NCBI GenBank assembly: GCA_025677825.1
Contig: JAIXMO010000004.1
Span: 310,001-374,000 of the forward strand
Reading direction: 5' to 3'
DNA: 64,000 nt
DNA from: Helicostylum pulchrum
Lineage: Eukaryota; Mucoromycota; Mucoromycetes; Mucorales; Mucoraceae
Shown here: piece by piece, positions 45,861-57,395 of the stretch
Position numbering within the stretch: position 1 is the stretch's first letter
How the letters are laid out: every line of letters starts with the position of its first letter
Translations under genes and position numbers: made by a program
Notes under the pieces: model-generated
Database searches by the model: none
The model's input: the letters and a program-made list of their open reading frames with translations, nothing else
What the model was told of the DNA's origin: nothing

Positions 45861-47039
45861 AAAATCAATGAATCCCATTGCATTATGTCATGCTATTTCC
45901 CGCTGGTCTTATAATATACTACATTTCGTACATTGGCATTTTTTTTTAGAAGAGCTTTATCATTCAACTGACCACCGAGGTTGACTGTTCCATCCCTTCG
46001 AAGAGAGGATCTTATGAGAAATCCCGCAGGGCGATGCTGCTTCATGAGCGAAAAAAGCAGCTTGTGATTAACTGGAAGAAAGATACACGCACCAGGTTTT
46101 TGCACCAGGTTTTTTTTTATCATAAGGGAATTTCAGCGATAAAAAAATTTGATTTGCGAGAGTTAGGAGGTACGTACATGTATGTATTCATATTAGCTCG
46201 TTGTTTTCAATTAAAACGCTTTGTTGTTGAGCTCCCCTTTTTTTGTCTATGTCCAAAGCATCAAGTTTGATGCTTCTGAAGCAAAGAAATGCTTATGATG
46301 TCAAGGTTTACTTTTCGTCAGTCGAAGCCCCTAGTTATAAATTCGTATGAGTGCTAGTATTATTTATTTATTTTTGACAAAAGAGGTACGATTGGTAATG
46401 ATCTTTTCGAGAAAAAAATTATTTAGTGGTTCCAGACCTACATTAATTTGAGATAATGACGGTATATGTTTTTTAAAGTTTATCAGAAAGTGAAGCATGG
46501 ATAATGACGAAATTTCTTTCGCGTCATATTGTAGTTTACCCCTTCTAAAATATAAACACCAAAGGCAACCCACTGTTGTCAAAAGAAAAAACAATCATGC
46601 AAGATTTTTTTTTTAGACCAGTCGAAATTAAAAAATATAGTAAGTCCCAGACCAAATATGTAAAACAAAAAAAAAAAGAAAAAAAAAAGCACTCGCTCTT
46701 AAAAAGTATGATTCGCTATTCCTACTTGAGTGTAAAAAGAAGATATATACTACTTATGAAATAAAACATTCTGTGAGGTTCCAAAAAAAAAGATGTAAAA
46801 AAAAAGATGTAAAAAAAGTGTAAGTATGACATAAATATGAAAAAAAAAAAGTCGTTTTTCTCTTTTCCTTTCTTTCAATCTAAAGACCACTTCCTAAACT
46901 CAAAAAGACCAAGCTTGTATTTCCTCTTGCACAAGGCCTCCCACACAAGGCCTTCTACACAAGACCTCCTACACAAGATGGACTATACAACATTTTGGTA
47001 TTGCCCTATGATATGGTGGTGTTGATGCAAACGGATACT
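45861..47039. other. Repeat-containing stretch without a recognisable gene
   Basis: Short frames only. The minus-strand frame 45893-46123 (QHRPAGFLIRSSLRRDGTVN) has no family I know. A 14-bp tandem repeat lies at 46929-46978. Confidence 0.35.
46929..46978. repeat. 14-bp tandem repeat, ~3.5 copies
   Basis: Copies of CACAAGGCCTCCCA, with variants CACAAGGCCTTCTA and CACAAGACCTCCTA, then a partial CACAAGATGG. Confidence 0.8.
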
Positions 47040-48220
47040 TGAGGTATACCAAGAATCCACCAAAGATAACAACACTTGTTAGTGACGATGGAATTGCCAA
47101 TAAGAAGACGTATCTCAAAGCAGTGATAAAGAAAGCCTTTCGAATAAGTCTTTCTGCGAGCATTGTGAATCGCCTTTTGATTCATCTTGCAAAACAAAAA
47201 CGACGTATTTTCAATTGTCACACAATCTTTAGTTGCTCTCGAAAACCACAGAGGTAATGTAATGCTTGTGAAAGAAATTGGAGTTAAACTAACGTATAAA
47301 TAAAAGGATAGCTTCTATTACTATTGAGTCGAATGAAGACGTTGACCTTTGTGCGGAAGTCATCTTACTGGTTACAAAAGCTTGAACGCCCCATCTTTCA
47401 AGCTTTCGCCCATCTTTTACCCAGCCTCGTAAAATTGAAAACAAGTATCGAGTAGTTTTCTTTCGAAAAAGGATGCGCTAATGTCTTGCAAAATACAAAT
47501 GAAAACAAGAAACAGAAGTGTGCCGAATTGGCTTCGTATCATGATTTACTACATTTAAAGCTCGTTATAAAACAACAAGAAAATCATATCACAAACAACA
47601 ATTTGGCTCTTCCCCTTTTTCATTAACAATACATTGGTAAAAGCCATTAATGATTTCATAACTGTAATCTTTTCAGAAATGAACTTTTGATGCATACAAT
47701 TCTTTTTTTTTCAAGTCTGGCGGCATTAAATATTCTGAAGCGCAAGTCAAGAGCATTCTTAATTACAATAAGCATTATATTACGTGAATTCAAAGCCCAA
47801 ATAGCTTTGAACGCTAACAATACGGAATATGATTTCAAGAAATTCTCGACTCTGTACAGCACGACTCAGAAGGCGTACCTTACGCTGAAGATATAACTGC
47901 TGATGATCGTGAACAACAAGAAACATTTGCTTCCTATAATTCCTGATTTGTCCGTTGGTCCAATCCTTCAAGGAAAGGACTTTGCCTTGCACATTACTAC
48001 TTTTGAAGTATATGCTCGCGATGCAAACACCGGTGATCATTTATATTCCAACGGAAGTACCCTTCCCTTCTCAACATGAATCGGAGCAAAGAAGATATAA
48101 GGGGTTTATTGCTCAAGAAGTACGCCAATCTGATGGAGGGGGGAGGGGGGTTATTAGCAAGCTTCAATTTGGTACAACTGTGACGAGTTGTAAAAGCTTT
48201 TTTTTTTATATTTTTAATAA
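47040..48220 (+). pseudogene. Decayed paralogue of the C2H2 gene, opposite strand
   Basis: Collinear with the C2H2 gene at 37.5-39.2 kb: TTLVSDDGIANK; SNKSFCEHCESPFDSS (finger 1, changed); an intron that begins GTAATGTAATGC in both copies and ends in TATAAATAAA...TAG in both; TIESNEDVDLCAE; SFTQPRKIENK; LASYHDLL; KQQENHITNNNLALPLFINNTLVKAINDFI; PIIPDLSVGPILQGKDFALHITTFEVYARDANT; SNGSTLPFST. Several stops and phase shifts break it, and finger 2 has lost its spacing. The start of finger 1 and the shared intron show true duplication of a spliced-type gene, not a retrocopy. Confidence 0.8.
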
Positions 48221-49448
48221 ATCAGACCTTTTTACGATAAGATACTTAAATCGACTTTAACACCCAAAACTCATACAAACTTACTCGCTTTCCTGTGACT
48301 TTCATACGACGCAACCCAATTCAATTTGTCCCAAACTCGGTGGTGGATAAAAAAGGTTTAAAAAAAAGGTGTAGTTTGTAAGGGTAATGGCGGTTATTAT
48401 AAGCCCCAAATACAAAAGTAACATTCCAAAGCACAATTCTCTACTGAAAATGTTACTGAGACTTGTCTTTCCGAAGATAAAAAAGTTTTTACTGTTTACG
48501 ACTTAAATATTGGATGGACATTGAGAAAGATAAACGCTTATTATCCCAACTTTTGCCGATGCTGTAGAATATGACTTGCATGGTAGAGTATGTGCTACTT
48601 CTCATTTCTACACTGTCTGCTACAAAATAATCGATGTTAAAAAATGCCTTGTTAAGATTGATAACTTGCACAGCAACAAAAATGGACAAAGCCAAAAAAC
48701 GCTGTGAAGAACAAAATTGCCATACTTCCAAAAAAAACACACGGAAAACCCTTTTTGTATTAGTTGGATATGTGCAAAAGTCAATTAAATAAGCACAACC
48801 TCGGGTCAAGAATATTCAGTGCATGATTAATAATTTAAGATTGAATGTGAATAAATAGTCTGTTTCGTACTCTTCAGATCGCCACGAGAGGCCTTATTAG
48901 AGATGATATCAAAACACTAGAAAAAGTGGGTGTTCAAAGTATAATATATGTGTATTGCTTTGAAGTTTAAAAAGTATTCATTTCGACAAATCCACTACTT
49001 TATTTTAGGAATGCTTTTATCTCTCTGTCAAAACAAAAAGTTTACATTAGTCAGCACAGACTAATGCTGACCCGGTAAACATTAGGGGCACTTCAAGTTA
49101 CTTTCAGATTTCAGGTTTTATGACTTTTTTTGGGGTGATCTTTTTTTTTTTTTTGTGCGCTTTTACCCTTTTTTTTTTAAGGGCATTCTTTTTTCAGTGA
49201 TTATAAAAGAAAGCATGTCTTTTGTAAAACAATCTTAAAAATAAAAATCTGTTCCATTTTGCCATTTACCATAAAAAAAAGGTTTCTTTTTTCTTTGATT
49301 TCTGATTGTGATACGTTCTTAAAAAGGCTAAAAAAAAAATAGGTAAAAATGATCGCCTATTTAATTTTAATTCGTAAAAATAAAATAAAAAAAAAGAACT
49401 AAAAAAGGGGGATTTTAGACTTTTTGGAAGAGTCGGAATCTATGGTTT
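48221..49448. other. Stretch without a recognisable gene, holding a nested inverted repeat
   Basis: No supported frame. At 49040-49080 an outer GTTTAC/GTAAAC pair encloses ATTAGTC/GACTAAT and GTCAGCA/TGCTGAC. The right end is the 3' flank of the ABHD11-like gene. Confidence 0.4.
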
Positions 49449-50417
49449 CTATGAATTGTTTACAAAAGATGTAATTAAGTTTAAAACAATATCAGGTTTT
49501 TCGGCATGTACTATATACAAAAACAGATCAGTATTTTTACTTAAAAAAATGTGTTATGTCTTACCCCAGTGACCTGCTCCTTCAACTACTTGTAAATCAG
49601 AATTAGGAAATAATGCATCAATTTCCTTTTTCTGGTTTTGAAATGGTTTATAGTATGGGCTGTTTCCACCTGCAATAAACAACGTAGGGTGATCAAACGG
49701 CGTAGTCTTTTCGATAAACCCGCCCATAGTCTGTAACGAGCGACCCAGTGTCTCGTACGGCACACGGAATCGAAACTCGCCAGTCGCTGCGTCTCGTTTC
49801 AGGTTGGTGAGTAAAAACATGCGAACGCCAAGATCGGATTCGTACTGTGAAAGGATTTTGTCTGCTTCGCTTTGTTTTTTGGGGTTGGATTGGTCAATAG
49901 CGCGCATGGCGTCGACGTAACGAGCAAAATCAGCAGAGAGGCGCATGGCGACGGGTGGCATGTCAATAACGATAAGCTTGGAGACAAGTGACGGGTGTTG
50001 TAAGGCGGTTGTCATGACGGTCTTTCCACCCATGGAGTGACCTAGTAAAACAGGTTTTTGGATATCGTGTTCAGACATAAATTCAACAAGGTCGTTTGAC
50101 ATGGTTTCATATGTATGGATATTGGTGTGTGGACTATCACCATGGTTACGAAGGTCCTATTTTTTTATATATTATTAGGGTTGTTGTTGTTTTTTGGGGG
50201 GGCATGGTTGCCTTACGATTGTATAAACAGTTCTGGACAATCGGTTACTCATGGCTTTTGCTAATGAGGACCAGTTTTGTTTAGAGCCAAATAAGCCATG
50301 ACAAATTAAAACTGGTGGTTCCGAAGACGGTTTCACAGAGTACTTGTTAAAAGATAAAGGAACTGAAGAGTAGAAGCGTTTTGCGGGTTGGAGTATATAC
50401 TTTGAACGACTCAGCAT
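49449..50417 (-). CDS. Alpha/beta hydrolase, ABHD11/Imo32-like, mitochondrial
   Basis: Three exons (50217-50417, 49565-50156, 49449-49510) give 284 aa. An Arg/Ser-rich start (MLSRSKYILQPAKRFYSS) fits a mitochondrial import signal. PVLICHGLFGSKQNW gives the oxyanion HG, DLRNHGDSPH is the family block, GHSMGG holds the nucleophile Ser, and the last His is in EGAGHW at the final splice. The last exon adds VHAEKPDIVLNLITSFV. ABHD11 in animals associates with the 2-oxoglutarate dehydrogenase complex; in fungi the role is open. The gene is whole in spite of the decayed island beside it. Confidence 0.92.
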
Positions 50418-50636
50418 TTGGGAAAAGAGAAAACAACTAAAAAAAAAAGAATTTGTTTTTTTTAGCCCAAGGGTTTAATATACACCACTTTTTTTTTCTT
50501 CTTCGTCACACACACATAAACTCAGCTTTTTTAAAATTTATTATTATTACCCAAAAATAGTTTTATTATAAACAAATTAAGAACAAAAAAAAAAAGGGGG
50601 GGGGGAGGGGATACTATATACATTTTGGTTGGCTTA

Positions 50637-51698
50637 TTATTCAGGTGCTTGCTCTAGTTTTCTCAAGGCAGCCTTTTGTTCTTTGATGACTTTCGTCGAC
50701 CTTCTGGAAGCAGTGATATCTTTCCAAACAAAGCAAGAGTTGCCCACAATATGAGTTTTGGGCTTACGACCTCGTTTCTTTCTCGGCATTTGTAATACCA
50801 TATCCATGTTTGAGCTTGTGAACGCAGCCATGGATCCGTTCATGACGGAATCAGCTACGGAGGTAGCGGTGTTGCTGCTGGTGGATGCAGCAGGTCGTTG
50901 TTGTTGTGGGTTATTGACGTCCCAGACTGTCGGTGTTAAAAAGGTCCAGCCTCCTTCCAGCGCAGGCTCGCGTGTACTTGGTGGTCTGCCTCGGCGGCGC
51001 TTTAGTACGGGCTGACCGGATTCATTCAAGACGATCTGTGTCGAGGGTAGTAGTGGTTGTTCAGCTGGGGATGTAGATCGGCTGGAAGAAAGCATCATGG
51101 GTGAAGTAGGTGGCTGTTGTTGTTGTGGTGGTGGTGGTGGTGGTGATGGTGTAAGTGTAGTATGTGTAGGTTGAAACTGAAGTTTAGGTATAGGTGATAG
51201 TGGTGAAAATGTATCTTGTTGAGGGTAAAGTGAAGGAGAGGTTTGAGGGTACAGCGAAGGAGAAGTAGGGTACAGTGAAGGAGAGTTTAGTTGTTGAGGG
51301 TTGGGAGAAGGTGGAGCAGATGATGTCCATAAAGAGTTGAAGGATTGTTTGGGTGAAGAAAGTGAGGATGAGATGGAAGAGTGACGTTGAAGTCTTCGAG
51401 GAGGATCATCACCTTGTAAAGGAGGTAGAGAGAGCATAGAAGGTAAAGGAGATTGAGGAGTAGTAGTAGCGCTGAGGTTGGGTGAGGATATGCTGTTGAT
51501 GGAAGAAGCGTATGAATCAATAGGTGATAACATGGGTGATAAACGGTTATATGAATTATTTGGTGATTTCAAGTATCTTTGAGATAGATTATCTTCGTCT
51601 TCTTGTTGTTGGTGAGCATCTTCAACAATGATACGAGGAGGAGAAGGTGGTAATGTTAATAAAGTGGATATAGATGGTAAACTTGGATATTTGTTCAT
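50637..51698 (-). CDS. Protein with two AT-hooks, probable DNA-binding regulator
   Basis: A 353-aa intronless frame if translation starts at MNKYPSLPSIS (51698); the frame is open a little further upstream but there it codes only for a run of Phe. About residues 30-230 are Ser/Pro-rich, with SPSLYP repeated three times, a P7 and a Q4 run. Two AT-hooks follow, KRRRGRPPS (about 235) and KKRGRKPKT (about 308), and a C-terminal block SCFVWKDITASRRSTKVIKE that looks conserved. AT-hooks bind the minor groove of AT-rich DNA. The gene lies 3' of carRP (332 bp from its stop), so a link to carotenoid control is only a thought. Confidence 0.75.
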   Translation of the reverse strand: MNKYPSLPSISTLLTLPPSPPRIIVEDAHQQQEDEDNLSQRYLKSPNNSYNRLSPMLSPIDSYASSINSISSPNLSATTTPQSPLPSMLSLPPLQGDDPPRRLQRHSSISSSLSSPKQSFNSLWTSSAPPSPNPQQLNSPSLYPTSPSLYPQTSPSLYPQQDTFSPLSPIPKLQFQPTHTTLTPSPPPPPPQQQQPPTSPMMLSSSRSTSPAEQPLLPSTQIVLNESGQPVLKRRRGRPPSTREPALEGGWTFLTPTVWDVNNPQQQRPAASTSSNTATSVADSVMNGSMAAFTSSNMDMVLQMPRKKRGRKPKTHIVGNSCFVWKDITASRRSTKVIKEQKAALRKLEQAPE

Positions 51699-52029
51699 TT
51701 TAGAAAGAAAAAGTAATAAAAAAGAGAGAAACGAAAAAAAAAAGAAAAAAACCTTCTTTCCCATCCTTTTTATTTCCAAAAAAGACGAAAATAATTTTTT
51801 TTTAAAAAAAAAAAAGAGTTCCAGAGTAATGACAGAAACTCGAGAACAATTCTTTTTTCACCCAATCAAAAAGGACGAATTTCGTTGTGTACCGAGTTTT
51901 TTTTTCTCGTGCTTCTCGAATCCGATCAACGAAAAATGGTTAACAAAAGGATAATTTAAATAAAAACATGTGATGTAGAAAAAAACGGTTTTATTTCTTT
52001 ATTTAGTAAAAGTGTAATATAAATATTTA

Positions 52030-53926
52030 CTACTCTACAAAAAAACTACGGATTTTCCCTTGACGAACTTTTTTCTTGTAACTGTTATTGTACACATTAT
52101 AAACACTAGCCAGCGCTACTTTAGACCGCCCGTAACTCTTTAGGTGAGCTCTTGTCTCATACGCTTGACTTGACTGCTTGATTTGATTCCCAATAGCAGC
52201 GTACACATTACACGCAGCACGTACACCGCCCTGACAGTTCATTGGCAAGCGGTCAATTCCCTTATTCGCCGTACCCATGATCCTTTCCGCGTCTTGAATT
52301 AATCTCTTTGACAAATCTAATAATCTTGGTTCTCCGATTTGGCGTGCCTTTCCTTTCGCAATCAATTTGTCTTCGTCTTTTAAAAGCCAATCCGTAGGCA
52401 AATAACAGCGACCCAGTTCTTGGCTGTCGGTCACAATGTCCCGCGCAATGTTCGTCAGCTGAAGCACAAGGCCCATTTCGCGCGCTCTTTCAAGAACCCA
52501 TTTATCGCTGGTATGACCGTCACTAATAGTATTAGTATTGTTATGTAACAGGATACGAGTACACATTTCACCAACACTGCTGGCAACACACGCAGAGTAC
52601 CGGTACAGGTCTTCTTGTGTCTCAATAGGGCGACGCTCCAAGTCCCATTTATAGCCGTCCAAGAGTTCTTCGATAGCGTCCACTTGCAAGATATGACGGA
52701 GACGAGTAAACGTTTTAAACGCAGAGATGCATGAGCTAGGTAATTGCGCCGTATAAAAGCCCCAGTCGATCACAGGTGTATTGGTCTTTTGGCTGAACAG
52801 CTCCTTGACAAACTGGTGCGTTACCTTTAGCTGGTGCTTACGTTTTTCAACAGGGATGGTTTCATCGTCACAGAGGTCATCGGTAGCGCGGCAAAACCCG
52901 TACAGGATACCGAGGTCCAAGCGATCGTGGCTGGCAAACACGGCGGAGGCGGTGTAGAACGATTTGGATGAATTGCGCAAGATCTCCCAGCTTACTGCTA
53001 CGTCTTTCAAGACTGCGCTGTCCAGCATTTGGTCAGGCAAGCAAAACGCCCATAAGAGGTCGGACATCTGTTGCAGAAAAGGTTGTTCTTCTTTGGGCCG
53101 GTGAATGGATTGCGATTTGTAGAGGTGGACAATGGCTTGTGCGCGGTCAATGGCACAGGTGGCAAACACAAGAATTACGTTAATCATGGTGAAGAACAGG
53201 CATTCTTCGACAGGGAGGTTGGGGACCACCATCTTGCCGGTGCTGGTTTGAAGTGAGATGTCCCAGGTGCCTGCTCTAATAGCGAACTGGTCCACCCAGC
53301 ATAAGTAAACCGTAGGCACAATAATGGATGTAAGTACTCCGAGAGGACGGCGTAACATGTATCCACCAGCACCGTACCAGAGTAAAGCCAACACAGGGCA
53401 AACGTACCAAAGAATACAACCACCGTAAAAGAGCGATTTTCCTGGCACAGCAGCATACTATATTAAAAACAAAGTTATTTAGTTTATATGTATTGAATAT
53501 TTAAGTGTGCAAATGCTTTTTTTTTACCCAGGCTTTATAGGCGACAGTCAAGAAACCAAAGATTGGAACGAATTTTACAAGTAGTGATTGGTATATGGGG
53601 ACATTGACACCGATGGAAAAGGTAGGCAAGTGCCAGCGCATGACGAGGTTGGCAAATGAGACGGTCATGAGAGTTTGGATGACAAAGAACATGTATTCTT
53701 CCAGAGGTACATATCCAATGACAGCAACAACACAGGTGGGGCAGTAAGACCAAGCTTTATGGTACACAATGTAGTTGTCCCAGACTGAAGCGGTAGAGAC
53801 GGCAATAAGCGTCAGGAACTGGTACTTGAGCGTGTCTTGTTTCGAGTGAAACGGTCTCAAGATAAAGAACAGCATACCGATGACAGGTAGTGTAAAGTAA
53901 AGGTGGACTTCCATGTAAGTCAGCAT
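52030..53926 (-). CDS. carRP: Bifunctional lycopene cyclase/phytoene synthase (CarRP/CarRA)
   Basis: Exons 53528-53926 and 52030-53457 give 608 aa, the size usual in Mucorales. The N-terminal half (about 1-235) is the membrane lycopene cyclase domain with six or seven helices and the repeated motif PLEEYMFF (about 75) and PVEECLFF (about 180). The C-terminal part is phytoene synthase: FYTASAVF, the first Asp-rich motif [26 protein letters not shown], and the second motif [19 protein letters not shown]. It condenses two geranylgeranyl diphosphates to phytoene and later cyclises lycopene to beta-carotene in membranes. Divergent from carB, 472 bp between start codons. Confidence 0.98.
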
Positions 53927-54398
53927 TGTTTGTAAAAAAAAAAGGTAAATAGATAATAATTAAAAAAGTAAGGAAAAACGAAAAAATGGGTGGGTTTTTA
54001 TTACTTTTTTTTTTTTTTGGCTTTGCTATGCAAAGAATATTTCGTTGTTCGCTTTATTGCTTTTTAAGTGAGATGAAAAAAAGGGGGGGGGGGCGAGTGC
54101 GACTTAAAAAAAACGAGGGGAAGAGGAATCGGGAGCTCTTACTGGGTGTTGCATCTCGAAACTCCTATTTATTATTGACAACAAAGAAAATTGCATTAAC
54201 TATTATTTTTTAATTTATGCGTTTACCTTATCTCGACCTTCTCCTCTCTTTTTTTTTTGTGATCATCGAAAGCGTGTATATTCCCTTATAGAGAGAAGAA
54301 TTAAGAAGGAAAAAAAAAAAGTTTGTAGTGTTATAAAAAGGGCAACTTCCTTTTTTCTCTCTTTTTCATTCCTTACTATTTATTTATTTTCTAAGAGC
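53927..54398. promoter_or_regulatory. Bidirectional promoter between carRP and carB
   Basis: This 472-bp stretch separates the two start codons. A TATAAAA (54332-54338) stands about 60 bp before carB. A G9 run lies near 54080 and T-rich tracts near both starts. In Mucor and Phycomyces the shared promoter is light-induced through white-collar proteins; I did not identify a decisive light element by eye. The open frames inside (for example 53986-54213) are low complexity and not genes. Confidence 0.75.
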
Positions 54399-56286
54399 AT
54401 GTCAACTCAAAAACATATTGTGGTTATTGGTGCAGGTGTAGGTGGCACTGCTACAGCTGCTCGTCTTACTCGTGAAGGGTTCCGTGTCACGGTTGTTGAA
54501 AAGAACTCGTTTTCAGGCGGTCGGTGCTCATTGATCCATCATGAAGGTCATCGCTTTGACCAAGGTCCCTCTCTCTACCTGATGCCCAAGATGTTTGAAG
54601 ACGCCTTTGCCGACCTCGATGAACGCGTTGAAGACCATCTGGAGCTCCTTCGCTGTGACAACAACTACAAGGTCCATTTCGATGACGGTGAATCGATCCA
54701 GTTATCCTCTGACTTGACACGTATGAAGTACGAGCTGGACCGTATTGAGGGTCCCCTGGGTTTTGGCAGGTTCTTGGATTTCCTCAAAGAAACGCATATT
54801 CATTATGAGCGTGGTGTGTTTATTGCCATCAAGAGAAACTTTGAAACCATTTGGGATATGCTTCAGGTCAAGTTTGCGCCCGAGATCGTGCGCTTGCATT
54901 TGTTTGGAAAGATTTATGATCGTGCTTCAAAATATTTTTTGACAAAGAAAATGAGAATGGCCTTTACTTTTCAAACCATGTACATGGGGTAAGTTTTTTT
55001 TTTTTAATAGTTTAATATTTTATATAAATCTAATTATGCGTGTGTGTTTTAGTATGTCGCCTTATGATGCTCCCGCAGTATACAGTTTGTTACAGTACAC
55101 GGAGTTCGCGGAAGGTATCTGGTACCCCAAGGGCGGCTTCAACATGGTTGTTCAAAAACTGGAATCCATTGCAACAAACAAGTACGGCGCCAAGTTTCTC
55201 TACGACTCACCTGTCAGCAAAATCAACACCGAAGACCGACGTGTTACTGGAGTCACCTTAGAAACAGGGGAAGTCATTGAAGCGGATGCAGTTGTATGTA
55301 ACGCAGACCTGGTGTACGCCTATCACCATTTATTACCTCCTTGCAGCTGGACAATGAATACATTAGCCGCTAAAAAATTAACTTCATCTTCCATCTCTTT
55401 CTATTGGTCAATGAAGGAAAAGGTGCCTCAATTGGACGTACATAATATCTTTTTGGCGGAGGCCTATCAGCAGAGCTTTGATGAAATATTTAATAATCAT
55501 ACGCTCCCATCCGAGGCGTCGTTCTATGTTAATGTGCCGTCGCGTATTGACCCCTCTGCTGCTCCTGAAGGTAAAGATACCGTGATTGTGTTGGTGCCTA
55601 TTGGCCATATGAAGAGCTTGGCCGGTAATGCAGAGGAGGAGAATTACCCTAAAATGGTCGAACGCGCACGTGCAATGGTCCTTGAAGTCATGGAGCATCG
55701 TCTTGGTATGAAGAACTTTTCCGATCTGATTGAGCATGAATCGTATAATGACCCTGCTATCTGGCAAAGCAAGTTCAACTTGTGGAGAGGCTCTATTCTT
55801 GGCTTGTCTCATGATATTTTGCAAGTACTTTGGTTCCGTCCTAGTACAAAGGATTCTACTGGACGTTTTGATAATCTCTTTTTTGTTGGAGCCAGGTAAG
55901 GCAAAAAATATATATTTGTATGTATATTTAATATTAACATCTTTTTTTTTTGTAGTACTCATCCAGGTACAGGTGTACCCATCGTTCTTGCTGGTAGTAA
56001 ATTAACTTCAGATCAAGTCACTACAAGCTTTGGCAAGACGCCTTTACCAAGAAAGATACAAGGAGAAACCGTTTATAAAGCAGAGGATGCATCAGCAGCA
56101 GCAACAACTAACAAGATGATGCCTCTTTTGATTTACACTTTCTTTATTACGTTTTTCTTTTTCGCCTTGTTTCCTACAAACTCTACCAATCAAACCGCAG
56201 CTTCCTTTATTAACTCGGTTTTACCCAAAGTTTTTCGTGTAAGTTACGAAAACGATTTGTTATTGGAAAGATTAAATGCCGTTTAA
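54399..56286 (+). CDS. carB: Phytoene dehydrogenase (desaturase) CarB
   Basis: Exons 54399-54988, 55053-55895 and 55956-56286 give 587 aa, near the ~580 usual for Mucorales CarB. Residues 8-35 (VVIGAGVGGTATAARLTREGF with VVEKN) are the FAD-binding Rossmann motif; GGRCSLIHHEGHRFDQGPSLYLMP follows. Near the C-terminus GASTHPGTGVPIVLAGSKL is the bacterial-type phytoene desaturase signature, split by intron 2. A C-terminal helix (LIYTFFITFFFFALF) anchors the enzyme in membrane. It performs the successive desaturations from phytoene to lycopene. Both introns are 60-64 nt with GTAAG donors. Confidence 0.98.
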
Positions 56287-57395
56287 ACACATAATAAATA
56301 ATAAAATGGAATTCGTTGCCGTCTTTTTTTTTAAATTCACTTTTTTTGGAAAATTAAGAAGTTTACTGTGGTACCAAAATGTCAGGGCGGTGGTACAAGC
56401 CTATAGATTTTTTCTTCTCATCCCACTCCCAGAATAGGACAATTTATAATATACAGTTGTCGTACTGCAATACTCCCAATTAGTGGTTTTTTCTTTCTTT
56501 CTTTTGTTTACTGCAGCGAAAAATAATCTTGATGTACTATGATTTACAAAAAGAAAAAAAGACTGGTCTCATTTCACTGCAGAACAGGTTTATAAAAAAG
56601 TATAGCTCTTCTCGTCATTTTTAATATCGCAAGTTTTTTTATTTTTCTTTTTTACCCTAATTAGCTTCTTTTTTCTTCCAAATAAAGTAAATACTACCGT
56701 GATTTTAAAAAAAAAATATTACGTGAGACCTATTACTCGTTTAACAGCATAAAAAAAAAGGCTACGAAAAATACAGGTATAATACATGCAGAAAATGATT
56801 AACTATCGTGTATATGTATGAAACAAAACAATAGTATAATGAAAGAGTAAATAAACACCCCTATTTTTCACCCCATTTTTCACCAAACGATATAATTCTT
56901 CTTAGAGCAACAGTCGCGTATAAGCGTATTCTTCTTTTTTAAAGATACTCAAGAAGATCACCAAAGATAGCTCTGTAAAATATTCTCTCTTCCTCGTTCA
57001 TTCTTCCTTGTGGCTAACATTCTCGGTAATATTATGAAGATCTACTGCTGCGAGCATACGATTATACTGAGCTGTAACAGAGATATTATATTAAAAAAAA
57101 AAGCAATAAATTAAAGGACTGTTTCTAGTTTCAACTGCTCAAGTTTGGCGACTAAATTGGTGCAGAATTATTGTATTGTGATGCGGGAGATGCAGTGATT
57201 TCATTGTTATAAATGTCGAGTTGCTTTTTTAAGCTTTAACCAAATAACCTGTAATAGTCCCTTTCGTGTTGTGTTCGAATGAAAAAGGCCTTTTTTAAAA
57301 CGGGGTCGTTTCAATAGAAGTGTAATGCGAACGATCCCATCATAGTAGAGTATTTTTTTTCGAATAATCCTCTTTGTAAGCTAGCAAGAAAAATT
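56287..57395. other. Intergenic stretch with a copy of a dispersed repeat
   Basis: No supported gene. The part 56797-56960 resembles 62150-62410: both have AAAATGATTAACTATCG, then CCCCTATTTTT, then AGAGCAAC with GTCG. See the separate repeat entry. Confidence 0.45.
56797..56960 (+). repeat. Dispersed repeat, copy 1
   Basis: Blocks shared in the same order with 62150-62410: AAAATGATTAACTATCGTG (CGCG in copy 2), ATGAAACA, AACACCCCTATTTTTC, and CTTAGAGCAACAGTCG. The copies differ by indels. Nature unknown. Confidence 0.55.

Noticed and set aside
46576..47025. Lysine-rich and Phe-rich short frames
   Set aside because: They translate A/T runs and the 14-bp tandem repeat.
50175..50284. Plus-strand frame over ABHD11 exon 1
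   Set aside because: Antisense to a well-supported exon.
53986..54213. Gene in the carRP-carB intergenic region
   Set aside because: The frame is built from T and G runs and lies in the shared promoter.
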